Below, one piece after another: positions 43,230 to 52,127 of a DNA stretch of 52,469 nucleotides. How positions within the stretch are numbered: position 1 is the stretch's first letter; the number at the start of each line of letters is the position of its first letter. The translations under genes and the position numbers were made by a program. Source of the stretch: Planctomycetota bacterium (GTDB lineage Bacteria; Planctomycetota; Planctomycetia; Pirellulales; Pirellulaceae); assembly GCA_016872725.1 (NCBI GenBank), contig VGZC01000040.1, positions 1 through 52,469 on the forward strand, given 5' to 3'. The notes under the pieces were generated by a model that saw nothing but the letters and a program-made list of their open reading frames with translations, had not been told where the DNA came from and searched no databases.

Positions 43230-44011
43230 CCGCTCAGGCCCTTCGCCTCGAGGATCGGAGCGAGCAAACGCTTGAGGTTGCCGGCGAGAATCAACCGTTT
43301 CGCATCCTCGGCAACATCCGCTCCGATGACTTTGGCGAGCTGCGACGCGAAGCTGCGGCCTCCGACGTCGCTTCCGTAGATCACGCGTTCGGCTCCCAGC
43401 TCGCGCACCGCCGATTCCGTGATGCCCGCGACCGGATCGCCGCCTCCCAGGTCGACGGCGACGTGGGATTGGGCTCGTACGGCTCGCACGCCTTGCTCCC
43501 AATCACCGCCCGTGTGTCCGCAAATGATCGCCGCGTCCGGATGGCGCGCGGCGAGCGAGGCGACGTCCATGGGCGTCGATTCACCCGGCAGATTCCCGGT
43601 GATCTTGATCCACGAATGCTGGAATACGACCGCCTTCAATTCGGTCGCGCGCCGCACGATCGCGTCCACTTCCGGCGCGTTCGCCCGGCGAGCGACCCAG
43701 AGCTTCACGCCGACCATCGGCCCGTCGCGGACGCATCGATCCAATTCCGCGAGGCTGGCTTCGACATGTTTCGGGTTCACGTAGACGAATCCAAACGCTC
43801 GGTCCGCCCAGTGGCTCAGCGCCTGGAGCACCTCGTCGTTCTGTTTTCGAAAGTCGTCCGGCGCGGGATCATACGACCAGGTCATCCCCATGTAGACGCA
43901 AATCCGCGCGATACCCAGGCGATCCGCAAAGGCGATGAGCTGGGCCATGCGTTCGTCGGGCGTACGACCCGGAACGCCCGAAAGATGGCCATGCAAATCC
44001 CAGATCTCCAC
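43226..44011 (-). CDS. Amidohydrolase-2-family protein (first of pair)
   Basis: The 261-residue protein has EIWDLHGHLSG at its start, fitting the D-x-H-x-H metal site of amidohydrolase-2 enzymes, followed by barrel strands (GFVYVNPKHVEASL, VGVKLWVARRAN, VVFQHSWIKITGN, AIICGHTGG) and the C-terminal IYGSDVGG. Metal ligands H, D and G-rich loops are in place, so it is more likely active than its overlapping partner. It may cleave a C-N or C-C bond in an aromatic or cyclic compound. No signal peptide is visible, so it is cytoplasmic. Confidence 0.82.
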   Translation of the reverse strand: MEIWDLHGHLSGVPGRTPDERMAQLIAFADRLGIARICVYMGMTWSYDPAPDDFRKQNDEVLQALSHWADRAFGFVYVNPKHVEASLAELDRCVRDGPMVGVKLWVARRANAPEVDAIVRRATELKAVVFQHSWIKITGNLPGESTPMDVASLAARHPDAAIICGHTGGDWEQGVRAVRAQSHVAVDLGGGDPVAGITESAVRELGAERVIYGSDVGGRSFASQLAKVIGADVAEDAKRLILAGNLKRLLAPILEAKGLSG

Positions 44012-44052
44012 GATGGCGATGTCCTTGGTTTGACCGCCGATGGCGGTCGAGG

Positions 44053-45972
44053 TTAGCGGGGAATTTCATAGCTGTACACGTGCGAACCATGGATGAAGTA
44101 GACGCGACCGTCGAGCCAATCGCCGCCCGCGTTGATCGAGACCGGCGATTGGGCGAGCAAGGAGATCTGGAACGTGCCCGGTTCCACTCGAGCGATTCCC
44201 CGCGTGAACAGGATGAAAATCTCGCCGCGCGGCCCGGTCACGAAGACGCGAGGTCCCTGCTGGGACGCAGTTGGTCCGAACTCAGATCGCGTTTCCCGCT
44301 GATGGACGATTTTCCGTTCGGCGGGGTCCAGCACAAAAAAACGTCCGCGATCGGTGAATCCATAGACGAGCTGGTTGGGATCGACGCACAGGTCGGTGTA
44401 TTCGCGCGCTTCGGGGATCATCGCTTCATGCCAGCGAACCGTCTTGGTTGCCATGTCGAGGAGATACAGTTCGGCGACCGCGGCCTTGGTTTGGCCTCCC
44501 GTGCCCGGACTGATCGTCGAACCGCCGACGAGGTCGCCGCCCGCGAGCGCCGCGAGACTCATGGTCGAATGCTCCGGAAGGATCTGATCGTGCGTTCGGA
44601 GATCGCCCTTGCCTGATTCCCGGTCCCAAAACAACAAACCACCACCCGTGAAACCGTACCCCGGAGTTCCGGCGAGCACGAGCGTCTTGCCGTCGGGGTG
44701 GACGAGCAGGTCGTGCGGCCGGTTGATCGTCGGCGCGCTCTGCGTCAACCGGCGCGGATTCGAGTCAGCCTTGTCGGGCTCGGTGTCGACCCACGGCTTT
44801 CGAACGTCCCATTCGAGCAGGACGCCGCCTCCGTATCCGCCAACGAAGAACCGATCGGCGCCGCGAGCGACCGTGTTCCATTGGCTATGGCCGTCGCGAT
44901 GGTGCCACGCGTCGGCGCGCGGATCGTATCGGAAACAACGCATGGGGAACGATGTTCCGCCGCAAATCGTCCCGTCGGGCGCGGCCGCGAGCCCCATGAT
45001 GTGCGCGCCCTCGCTGGCGTAGTCGAACGGAATCGCCTTCCGCTCGCCGTTCGCCGGTCCTTCGACGACAAGCCGCCTTTCGGCGAGATCCAAGGACACG
45101 ACGCGACACCCATCGGGAAACGTCGAGTGGAAGAGGCCTTGGTCGCCTGCGATCAACGGTTTGGGCCTCGCGGTCCCGCGAGCTCCGATGGCGACCGCTG
45201 CGCCCCGATACAAGCGATGGAATTCCCGGCTCCCGCCCGCGAACTCGGCGTAGACCCTCCCATCGAGATCCCGCTCGACCTGGCCAAACCCGTGCGCCCG
45301 CTGGTCCTCGGAAACGAGTGGAGTCGCTTTGCCCGAGCGGGGATCGAGGGCGACGACCTGGCTCATGGCGCTTCCGATTCCGAAGTAAACCCATCCCGAA
45401 TCGTCCACGGCGATCGACCGGGGATACTGGGGCCAATCCTGCGCGTAGAGATGTCCGTAGTCCTTGAACTCGCGGGTATCCGGACGGAACGACACGACGC
45501 CGCTTTGGGGATAGGTCGCCGACCAAATCGTCCCGTCGTCCGCCTCCGTCATGCTCATCGCCATCTGAGGCGCCGTGCGCGCATGGAATGTGAACGCCCG
45601 CCGCGCCGGATCGAACTCGACGAAATGGCTGTTGAAATGCGTATACAACTTGTTGCCGCTCGACAGAATCGACGCGAACGGATGATCGCCGGCGGGAAAC
45701 GGGAGCGGGAACTCGTCGGATTTCCCCGTATCGATGTCGACGAGCAGCAGTTCGTAGGCGCCGCGATGATCATTGAGCCACGCGAGAACGACCTTGTGCC
45801 CCTCCCCGTCGACGGTGGCCACCAAACCGCGATGGCCGCTCACCGGAGTCGCGACACCGTGGTGGCGAAACCCGTTTCCCAAATCCTCGGTGTCGGCCCG
45901 AACGGCTCCAACGGCGAGCGCGCACGCCGCGGCGAGACCTAGCGTGATCGTGATGATTCCGCGGCTCCGCAT
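44053..45972 (-). CDS. Exported beta-propeller protein
   Basis: The 639-residue protein has a signal peptide (IITITLGLAAACALAVGAVRA). Repeating strand patterns (DDGTIWSATYPQSGVVSF, YPRSIAVDDSGWVYFGIG, MGLAAAPDGTICGGTSFP, PHDLLVHPDGKTLVLAG) indicate a large propeller of about seven or eight blades, without visible heme motifs. The ATG at 45972 is preferred because AGGAG lies seven bases before it. It begins the minus-strand operon with two amidohydrolases and a Tat aminotransferase, and may be the exported binding component. Specific function is unknown. Confidence 0.75.
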   Translation of the reverse strand: MRSRGIITITLGLAAACALAVGAVRADTEDLGNGFRHHGVATPVSGHRGLVATVDGEGHKVVLAWLNDHRGAYELLLVDIDTGKSDEFPLPFPAGDHPFASILSSGNKLYTHFNSHFVEFDPARRAFTFHARTAPQMAMSMTEADDGTIWSATYPQSGVVSFRPDTREFKDYGHLYAQDWPQYPRSIAVDDSGWVYFGIGSAMSQVVALDPRSGKATPLVSEDQRAHGFGQVERDLDGRVYAEFAGGSREFHRLYRGAAVAIGARGTARPKPLIAGDQGLFHSTFPDGCRVVSLDLAERRLVVEGPANGERKAIPFDYASEGAHIMGLAAAPDGTICGGTSFPMRCFRYDPRADAWHHRDGHSQWNTVARGADRFFVGGYGGGVLLEWDVRKPWVDTEPDKADSNPRRLTQSAPTINRPHDLLVHPDGKTLVLAGTPGYGFTGGGLLFWDRESGKGDLRTHDQILPEHSTMSLAALAGGDLVGGSTISPGTGGQTKAAVAELYLLDMATKTVRWHEAMIPEAREYTDLCVDPNQLVYGFTDRGRFFVLDPAERKIVHQRETRSEFGPTASQQGPRVFVTGPRGEIFILFTRGIARVEPGTFQISLLAQSPVSINAGGDWLDGRVYFIHGSHVYSYEIPR

Positions 45973-46086
45973 GCGTTGGCTCCTCATCCCACATTCCGCG
46001 TCGGGTCGGTTGGTGACTCGCGTTGGCGATCGTGCGCCACTCTACCCGATGGGAAGCGAAAAAACACGCGCCCCAGACCATTCGCC

Positions 46087-46116
46087 TTGCCGCGGAACGC
46101 CGATTCGCATTATCCT
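46087..46116 (+). promoter_or_regulatory. Possible promoter of the HtrA gene
   Basis: TTGCCG (46087-46092) and TATCCT (46111-46116) are 18 bases apart, 40-70 bases before the HtrA start. The match is fair, and the site is in the divergent region. Confidence 0.35.
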
Positions 46117-46160
46117 TGCCCGCGCTGAAAAAAAACGCGACCCCGGAAGGAGTCATGGAC

Positions 46161-47309
46161 ATGCGAGCGCATCTTGTCGTTGGGTTGATCGCCGGAATCC
46201 TGGGTTCGGCCCTGACGCTGGCTTGGGTCCGGCCCGATCGAGGTGCCCGCGCGGAAGCGTCCCAGCCGTTCGCTGGACCGTCCGAGCATGGCCCGCCGCG
46301 AGCCGACATCCCCGATCGGACGGAATTCACCGAGCCGGAACTGGTCAATATCGCCGTGTACGAGAACACGAATCGCGGCGTGGTGCACATCACCACCAAG
46401 GGAGTCGTGCAGGACCTTTTCTTCGAATCGCATCGCGAGGGGGCTGGTTCGGGCGCGGTGGTCGATCGGAACGGGCATATCCTCACGAACCACCATGTCG
46501 TCGAGGACGCCCAGCGTATCCGCGTCACGCTCTTCAACGGCGATGAATTGGATGCGACGCTCGTCGGAAAGGACCCGTTGACGGACATGGCCGTTCTGCG
46601 GATCGATGTATCGCCCGACCTGCTCTTTCCAATCCCGTTCGGCGACTCGTCGCACTTGCGAGTCGGCCAACATGTTTTTGCGATCGGGAATCCGTTCGGA
46701 TTGGAACGGACGATGACGACGGGAATCATCTCGAGCTTGAATCGGACGCTGCCCGTCAAACAGCGCCGGCTCATGAAATCGATCATCCAGATCGATGCCG
46801 CCCTGAACCAGGGCAACTCCGGAGGCCCGCTGATCGATTCGCGCGGGCGACTGATCGGAATGAACACGGCGATCGCGAGCCAAAGCGGCGCGAATACGGG
46901 CGTCGGATTCGCGATCCCCGTGAACACGATCGCTCGGATCGTTCCCGAGTTGATTGCGAACGGGCGCGTCGTTCGGCCCGAGATCGGCATCGCGTACATG
47001 GTTCAGACAGGCCAGGGTCCCGCCGTCGTTTCGCTCGTGCCGGGCGGACCGGCCGATCGCGCGGGCCTGCGCGGTTTTCGCGTGATCCGGCGCCAGTCGC
47101 GAAAAGGACCGTTCCTGTACGAGGAGAGTCGAGTCGATCGTGGTTCGGCCGACGTGATCGTCGCGGTCAACGACGAGCCGACTCGAACCGTCGACGAGTT
47201 TGTTTCGGTGGTCGAATCGTGCAAGCCCGGCCAGGAAATCGCGCTGACCATTCTGCGGGACAAACAGCCGACCACGATCCGCGTCGTCCTCGGCACGTCG
47301 ACCGACTGA
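46161..47309 (+). CDS. HtrA/DegP-type serine protease with PDZ domain
   Basis: The 382-residue protein has an N-terminal signal/anchor (LVVGLIAGILGSALTLAWV). The trypsin-like triad is H112 (TNHHVVED), D142 (DPLTDMAVLR) and S220 (NQGNSGGPL). A PDZ domain follows (IAYMVQTGQGPAVVSLVPGG). HtrA proteases degrade or refold damaged envelope proteins. The ATG at 46161 has the AAGGAG site eight bases before it; another ATG at 46155 is only two bases from that site. The next gene, an SDR, starts 200 bases later. Confidence 0.93.
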   Translation: MRAHLVVGLIAGILGSALTLAWVRPDRGARAEASQPFAGPSEHGPPRADIPDRTEFTEPELVNIAVYENTNRGVVHITTKGVVQDLFFESHREGAGSGAVVDRNGHILTNHHVVEDAQRIRVTLFNGDELDATLVGKDPLTDMAVLRIDVSPDLLFPIPFGDSSHLRVGQHVFAIGNPFGLERTMTTGIISSLNRTLPVKQRRLMKSIIQIDAALNQGNSGGPLIDSRGRLIGMNTAIASQSGANTGVGFAIPVNTIARIVPELIANGRVVRPEIGIAYMVQTGQGPAVVSLVPGGPADRAGLRGFRVIRRQSRKGPFLYEESRVDRGSADVIVAVNDEPTRTVDEFVSVVESCKPGQEIALTILRDKQPTTIRVVLGTSTD

Positions 47310-47509
47310 ATCCGAGGGGAGGCGCGGCGGATCGATCGGGGCCCTTGCCGCGGTCATTCGGTTCGCGACAATGGCGAACGGTGGAACCATTCCGGGCGGA
47401 TGTCGGATCCGCCCCGAACCGACTCGGTCCGCCGCCCCGTTCGGTCCGATTCGCCGCGTTTCCATCGCTGTCCATCGCAGGCCGTACCAGGCCATTCGGA
47501 GCCGAAACC

Positions 47510-48199
47510 ATGTCGGAACCTCGAAAGGTCGTGATTACCGGCGTCAGTCGCGGACTCGGCCGCGCGATGACCGACGAATTGATTCGGTTGGGGCATCACG
47601 TTGCCGGTTGCGGCCGGTCTCCCGATGCGGTCCGCGAGCTTTCCGCGCAGTACGCGACTCCCCATTCCTTCGCGTGCGTGGATGTCGGCGACGAGGACCA
47701 GGTGCGAGCCTGGGCGGACCGCATTTTGATCGAATTCGGCCCGCCGGATCTGATCCTCAACAACGCGGCGCTCATCAATGCGAGCGCCGTGCTTTGGGAA
47801 GTGCCCGCGGCCGAGTTCTCCAGGTTGATCGACATCAACATCAAGGGTCCGTTTCATATCATGCGGCATTTCCTGCCGGCGATGATCGAGCGGAGCCGCG
47901 GCGTCGTCGTGAATTTCAGCTCGGGATGGGGGCGGGGCACGTCGCCGAAGGTCGGCCCCTACTGCGCGTCGAAGTGGGCTATCGAGGGGCTGACGAAGGC
48001 GTTGGCGAGCGAACTGCCGAAAGGGCTCGCCGCCGTGCCGCTCAATCCGGGAGTCATCCGGACGGAAATGCTCGAAAGCTGCCTCGGCGCCGTCTCGCGC
48101 ATGTACCCCAAACCGGCGGATTGGGCGCGACGCGCCGCTCCGTTCGTGCTGTCGCTCGGCGCCGAGCACAACGGCGAGTCGGTCACGGTTCCTTCATGA
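47510..48199 (+). CDS. Short-chain dehydrogenase/reductase
   Basis: The 229-residue protein has an intact SDR fold: the nucleotide loop TGVSRGLGRAM, the structural NNAALINASA, the catalytic serine in NFSSGWG and YCASK (Tyr-xxx-Lys). The C-terminus is somewhat short but complete. It probably uses NAD(P)H to reduce or oxidise a carbonyl or alcohol; substrate unknown. It ends five bases before the convergent molybdopterin-fold fusion. It is intact, unlike the SDR pseudogene near 30,200. Confidence 0.9.
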   Translation: MSEPRKVVITGVSRGLGRAMTDELIRLGHHVAGCGRSPDAVRELSAQYATPHSFACVDVGDEDQVRAWADRILIEFGPPDLILNNAALINASAVLWEVPAAEFSRLIDINIKGPFHIMRHFLPAMIERSRGVVVNFSSGWGRGTSPKVGPYCASKWAIEGLTKALASELPKGLAAVPLNPGVIRTEMLESCLGAVSRMYPKPADWARRAAPFVLSLGAEHNGESVTVPS

Positions 48200-48204
48200 C
48201 CGAT

Positions 48205-49281
48205 TTATGTCACCTCACACCGGCCCGCGACGAAGGAGGCCTGTGCGGGAAGGAGCTGATCGAGGGCCGTGCGGGCGAGGCGAGTGGTTGCATCGAGCGA
48301 GGCGGCGACCGACCCCGATTCGGATGACTCCTCGCCGACGAACGTCGCTCCGAACAGCGAGGCGCCGCGCAGGTCGGCCGACCGCAGATCGGATCCTTCG
48401 AAATTGGCGCCTTCGAGGTCCGCGTTCACGAACACCGCCCCCCGAAGATCGGACCGCTCGAAGTGGGCATTCGAGAGGTTGGCTCCCTCGAACACGGCGC
48501 CGCGCAGATCGGCGCCTCGGAAATCGGCGTCCCGCAACACGGCGCGCCGGGCGTCGAGCGAACGGAGTTCGCGGCGTTCGGCGCGGAGACCTCGCAATTC
48601 CATGCCGGCGAACGAACGCGACGCGAGCAAACGCTCGGCGTCGGCGCGGTCGAGCGAACTCGCCAGGTAACGCTCCTCGCGCCATGGATCGGCTCGGTTA
48701 TGGTAGCCGGCTTCGGCCTCCCAATACCCCAGGCGATCCTCGGCGAGCAGTTCGATCGCGCGGAGCCATTTCAGGCTCTTGTAGAAGTACCGGCCGGGCG
48801 TCACGACCCGGACGGGTCCGCCGTGTTCAACATCCAACGGCACGCCGTCGGCTTCCCACACGAGCAGGACGCCGAGCTTTCCGCATGTATCGAGGGGCAA
48901 CGACGTGGAATGGTTCCGATCGCCGGCGGCGACAAACGACACAAAACGCGCATCGGGCAGCGGCTCGGCCCTCGCGAGCAGTGACTCGAGTGTCGCTCCC
49001 TTGAACCGGACTCCCAACTTCGACCATCGGGTGACGCAGTGGATGTCGATCTCGCGTTCCGCCAGGTCGAGCGCGCGGCAATCGGCGAGCGACCAGGCGC
49101 CGGGCCGAGCGACGCGGCCAGTCACCTCGATGGTCCATCCGTCGCGATGACCGCTTGCGGGATCCCACCGGGCTTTCATCCCCAACGAAGCCCGCTCGCC
49201 GATCACCGGCCATTTTCCCGAAGCCACGCGTTGTTGGCCGGGTGGGAGCCGAGTCGTCCGAATCGGGTCCGGAAGCTCCAT
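48205..49281 (-). CDS. Molybdopterin-dependent oxidoreductase domain fused to pentapeptide repeats
   Basis: The 358-residue protein joins two parts. Residues about 30-210 are a sulfite-oxidase/YedY-type molybdopterin domain, with C82 (IHCVTRWSKLGVRF) in the position of the molybdenum-coordinating cysteine and the GGPVRVVTPGRYFYKSLKW segment. Residues about 222-312 are pentapeptide repeats (ADFRGADLRGAVFEGANLSN and more), forming a right-handed helix. There is no visible signal peptide. Fusion of these two folds is unusual. The minus-strand gene mtdC ends 13 bases upstream of its start, so co-transcription with fae and mtdC is likely. Confidence 0.82.
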   Translation of the reverse strand: MELPDPIRTTRLPPGQQRVASGKWPVIGERASLGMKARWDPASGHRDGWTIEVTGRVARPGAWSLADCRALDLAEREIDIHCVTRWSKLGVRFKGATLESLLARAEPLPDARFVSFVAAGDRNHSTSLPLDTCGKLGVLLVWEADGVPLDVEHGGPVRVVTPGRYFYKSLKWLRAIELLAEDRLGYWEAEAGYHNRADPWREERYLASSLDRADAERLLASRSFAGMELRGLRAERRELRSLDARRAVLRDADFRGADLRGAVFEGANLSNAHFERSDLRGAVFVNADLEGANFEGSDLRSADLRGASLFGATFVGEESSESGSVAASLDATTRLARTALDQLLPAQASFVAGRCEVT

Positions 49282-49293
49282 CAGCCGCTCCGA

Positions 49294-50169
49294 TCACAAA
49301 TCCAGGGATTGGGCGATGGAAAGGACTTCCTCGGCGTCAAGGACGAGGTCGTTTCGTTCGAAGAGCCGCCGGACGGCCGCGCGGTGGATCTTCATTTTCG
49401 TTCCGCCCACGCCGATCGCGCCGTAACACACGACGGGGTCGCGAAGTGTCCCGCGATCCAGCCGTTCAATACCCTCGACTCCCGCCGGAGGCACCGCGTT
49501 CAAGTCGATGAGCACCCGAAGGGCCGGGGATCGGCGCCATGTTGCCTCCGAGACAAGTCGAGCGCCGGCGGCGCCGGCCGCAATCACGACCCGCGCATCG
49601 CGAACGACGGCGTCGAGGTCCGACATCGCGCTCGGACGAACGTCGCCCTCCCCCGCGACCGAATCCGAAGCGAACTTCGATCGGATCTCCCCGCACACCT
49701 CGGCGGCCCGATCGGCTTGTCGCGATACGACGGTGACGTCCGCACCCTGGTGCGCCAGCAATCGCGCCGCGCGCCGGCCGACCGGACCGGTTCCTCCCAC
49801 GACGGCGGCCCGCGCACCTTCGAGTCGCACATGACGCGATGCGGCGAGCACGGCGGCGGCCGCCGTCGTATTCGCGCCGTTGGCGTCGAGCAACACGGAG
49901 ACGCGCATCGTCCCGAGAAAACTCTGTCGAACCTCGTCGAAGAGCCGCTCGCCCAACGCGACATCGGAACCACCGATGAAGATCGCCGTGTGATGCAGCT
50001 GCTCGGGGCCTCGCGTGAACATCGCTCCGTGCACCAACCCGCGGACATCCGCCGCCGCGATCCCGCCGTACGTCAAGAGGCGTTCGACTCCGGCATCGAT
50101 CGCCACCATCGAGTCGAACAGACTCGGGTGAGGGTCCGAATCAAGTTGGACCAATACACGCGCGGTCAT
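49294..50169 (-). CDS. mtdC: Methylene-tetrahydromethanopterin dehydrogenase (MtdC type)
   Basis: The 291-residue protein oxidises methylene-H4MPT to methenyl-H4MPT with NAD(P). The N-terminal domain begins TARVLVQLDSDPHPSLFDS. The Rossmann loop is VVGGTGPVGRRAARLL (G125-131), followed by VVIAAGAAGARLV. The MtdC class was described from planctomycetes, and the fae gene 88 bases upstream on the same strand makes this assignment strong; MtdB cannot be fully excluded. The ATG at 50169 is the first that gives the family start. Confidence 0.85.
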   Translation of the reverse strand: MTARVLVQLDSDPHPSLFDSMVAIDAGVERLLTYGGIAAADVRGLVHGAMFTRGPEQLHHTAIFIGGSDVALGERLFDEVRQSFLGTMRVSVLLDANGANTTAAAAVLAASRHVRLEGARAAVVGGTGPVGRRAARLLAHQGADVTVVSRQADRAAEVCGEIRSKFASDSVAGEGDVRPSAMSDLDAVVRDARVVIAAGAAGARLVSEATWRRSPALRVLIDLNAVPPAGVEGIERLDRGTLRDPVVCYGAIGVGGTKMKIHRAAVRRLFERNDLVLDAEEVLSIAQSLDL

Positions 50170-50257
50170 CGACGGTACTCGATCAACTCGCCGAAATCCT
50201 GGACGACCGGACAAGTGGCGCCGATCGAGTGAGTGTGAAGTCCGAGTTCCGTTAAGG

Positions 50258-50755
50258 TCAGAATCCCCTGAAGGGATGCGCGGCGGTTTCCTTGCCCGCG
50301 AGCATCTCATCGGCCGACGGCTTGCCCCGCATCGCGTTCGCGATCGCCAGCTTGGTCGCTTCGTAGTTATACTCGTAGATCTTCTTGTCGCTTTCCGCGC
50401 CGGGGTGGATGAACACGCCGCAGACGATGCAGTACTCCTCGCACTTATCCTTCGGAATCACACCCGCGCCGACGGCATCGGCGACGGCTTTCGCGACCGC
50501 GGCCTGCGCGGGTCCGAACATCTGAACGGCCTGCTTCATTCCCTTGATTGTGACTTTCGTGATCATAACCGTCGACGGCTTGACCGCGAGATTGGGCGTG
50601 AGAACGGCCAAGAGGTTGGTGTGCCCGGCACTCTGGCGCGCCAGCGCATTGGCAAACGCTTCGCCGACCGGACCGGACTTGCAACCGATCAACAGATCAA
50701 TGTGGGCAATTTCGTTACCTTCACCGACCAACGCCTCGCCAACATACATCGACAT
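50258..50755 (-). CDS. fae: Formaldehyde-activating enzyme
   Basis: The 165-residue enzyme joins formaldehyde to tetrahydromethanopterin to form methylene-H4MPT, the first step of the H4MPT C1 branch. The catalytic histidine is H18 in NEIAHIDLLIG. The rest (GPVGEAFANALARQSAGH, AVQMFGPAQAAVAKAVADAV, IPKDKCEEYCIVCGVFIHPG) is full-length Fae. A good ribosome site (GAGGAG) precedes the ATG at 50755. mtdC follows 88 bases downstream, and the product of Fae is its substrate. Other steps (mch, fhc) are not in this window. Confidence 0.96.
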   Translation of the reverse strand: MSMYVGEALVGEGNEIAHIDLLIGCKSGPVGEAFANALARQSAGHTNLLAVLTPNLAVKPSTVMITKVTIKGMKQAVQMFGPAQAAVAKAVADAVGAGVIPKDKCEEYCIVCGVFIHPGAESDKKIYEYNYEATKLAIANAMRGKPSADEMLAGKETAAHPFRGF

Positions 50756-50948
50756 GGGCTATGCTCCTCGACGAATTCGCCTCGAACGACCGGGAATGCC
50801 GAATCCGCACGAACCGGAAACCGAACAGGCTCGCCGCGCGCTTGACGGCGCCGACCCGTCTCGGCCGCGTTCGGGGTTCTCGCATCGAATCGTCGGGAAC
50901 TTAGCATAACGCCTGCCGCTTGCAAAGCCGGAGATCGGGAGGGAAGGC

Positions 50949-52127
50949 ATGGACCGCGTCGGACCGGGGGGCCATCTGTTGATCGTGGGAGCGAGCGGGC
51001 GGGCGGCCGCAAGGTCCGCTGTTCGCGGGAGGTGGTCGCCCATCATTGTCGATGCCTTTGCGGACGCGGATACGGCGAGAATCGGGACAACGCATCGCAT
51101 TCCCGAATTTCCGGATGGCCTAGTGCGGTTGCGCGACGCCTTTCCGCCGACCGAATGGATGTACGTCGGCGGCATGGAGAATACGCCGCCGCTCGTGGCT
51201 TGGTGGAATGCGCGTCACCGGTTGCGCGGGACGGCTCCTGAGGACTTGGCTCGGGTCCGCGATCCGTGGCAAGTGGAGCGATGCCTTCGAGAAGCGGGGC
51301 TCGCCGTGCCTCGGCTCTGCGATGGAGCGTCGCCTCCCGAATCGGGACGGTATCTGCGAAAGCCGCGGCGATCGGGTGGAGGCTTGGGTATCCTCGTCCA
51401 TTCACCCGAGGCGGGGATCCAGGCTCCGGCGGGTGATCCCGACCTATGCTATTTCCAGGAACGCATCGCTGGGCGTTCGTATGCCGCGATCTACGTCGCG
51501 AACGGACGCGATGCCGCGCTGCTCGGGTTGACTCGGCAATGGATCGGGCGAACCGCTTGGGGCGCGTCGGGGTATCAATACTCGGGATCCCGAACAGTCG
51601 ATCGATGGCCGTGCTCGGAGGACCATATCAACGCGGTCGGAAAACAACTTGCGAAGTCATTCCGTCTTCAAGGCGTTTTTGGTGTCGACCTCATCGCGCA
51701 TCGCGGTCGGATGTTCGTTGTCGAGGTCAATCCGCGGTATACGGCTTCATGCGAATTGCTTGAACGGCGCATGAGCGCGTCCGTTGTAGCGATGCACATG
51801 GACGCATGCCGGAACTCGAATTTGCCGACGAGCGAGCGACGACCGGACGAGTCGCATCGGCGTCAATACCACTTCGGCAAGGCCGTACTCTACGCGCGGT
51901 CGACCCTTTCCGGCGTTCCGGCGGACCCCGTCAATCGTCTGCTCAAACAGGGAGCCTCGCGCGATTGGCCACCGTCAGCCGATATCCCGGCGGAGGGTTC
52001 CTACGTCGCGGTGGGCCATCCCATTCTGACTCTGTTTGCGGCGGCTCGGAATGCGGCGCGCATCCGAGCGAGACTTGATCGGCGAGCCAATCGAGTCGAG
52101 CAGTGGCTGCGTCGTGTTGGAACGTAA
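50949..52127 (+). CDS. ATP-grasp protein associated with H4MPT genes
   Basis: The 392-residue protein has an ATP-grasp fold: a nucleotide-like opening (GGHLLIVGASGRAAARSAV), lysine and glycine-rich strand (RYLRKPRRSGGGLGILVH), the grasp segment (CYFQERIAGRSYAAIYVANG) and metal residues E259 and N261 in VVEVNPRYTAS. It is divergent from fae with 193 bases between. ATP-grasp proteins recur in H4MPT gene sets of bacteria and are thought to act in cofactor biosynthesis; that role is inferred from the neighbourhood. The stop codon is the first TAA of the repeat array that follows. Confidence 0.8.
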   Translation: MDRVGPGGHLLIVGASGRAAARSAVRGRWSPIIVDAFADADTARIGTTHRIPEFPDGLVRLRDAFPPTEWMYVGGMENTPPLVAWWNARHRLRGTAPEDLARVRDPWQVERCLREAGLAVPRLCDGASPPESGRYLRKPRRSGGGLGILVHSPEAGIQAPAGDPDLCYFQERIAGRSYAAIYVANGRDAALLGLTRQWIGRTAWGASGYQYSGSRTVDRWPCSEDHINAVGKQLAKSFRLQGVFGVDLIAHRGRMFVVEVNPRYTASCELLERRMSASVVAMHMDACRNSNLPTSERRPDESHRRQYHFGKAVLYARSTLSGVPADPVNRLLKQGASRDWPPSADIPAEGSYVAVGHPILTLFAAARNAARIRARLDRRANRVEQWLRRVGT

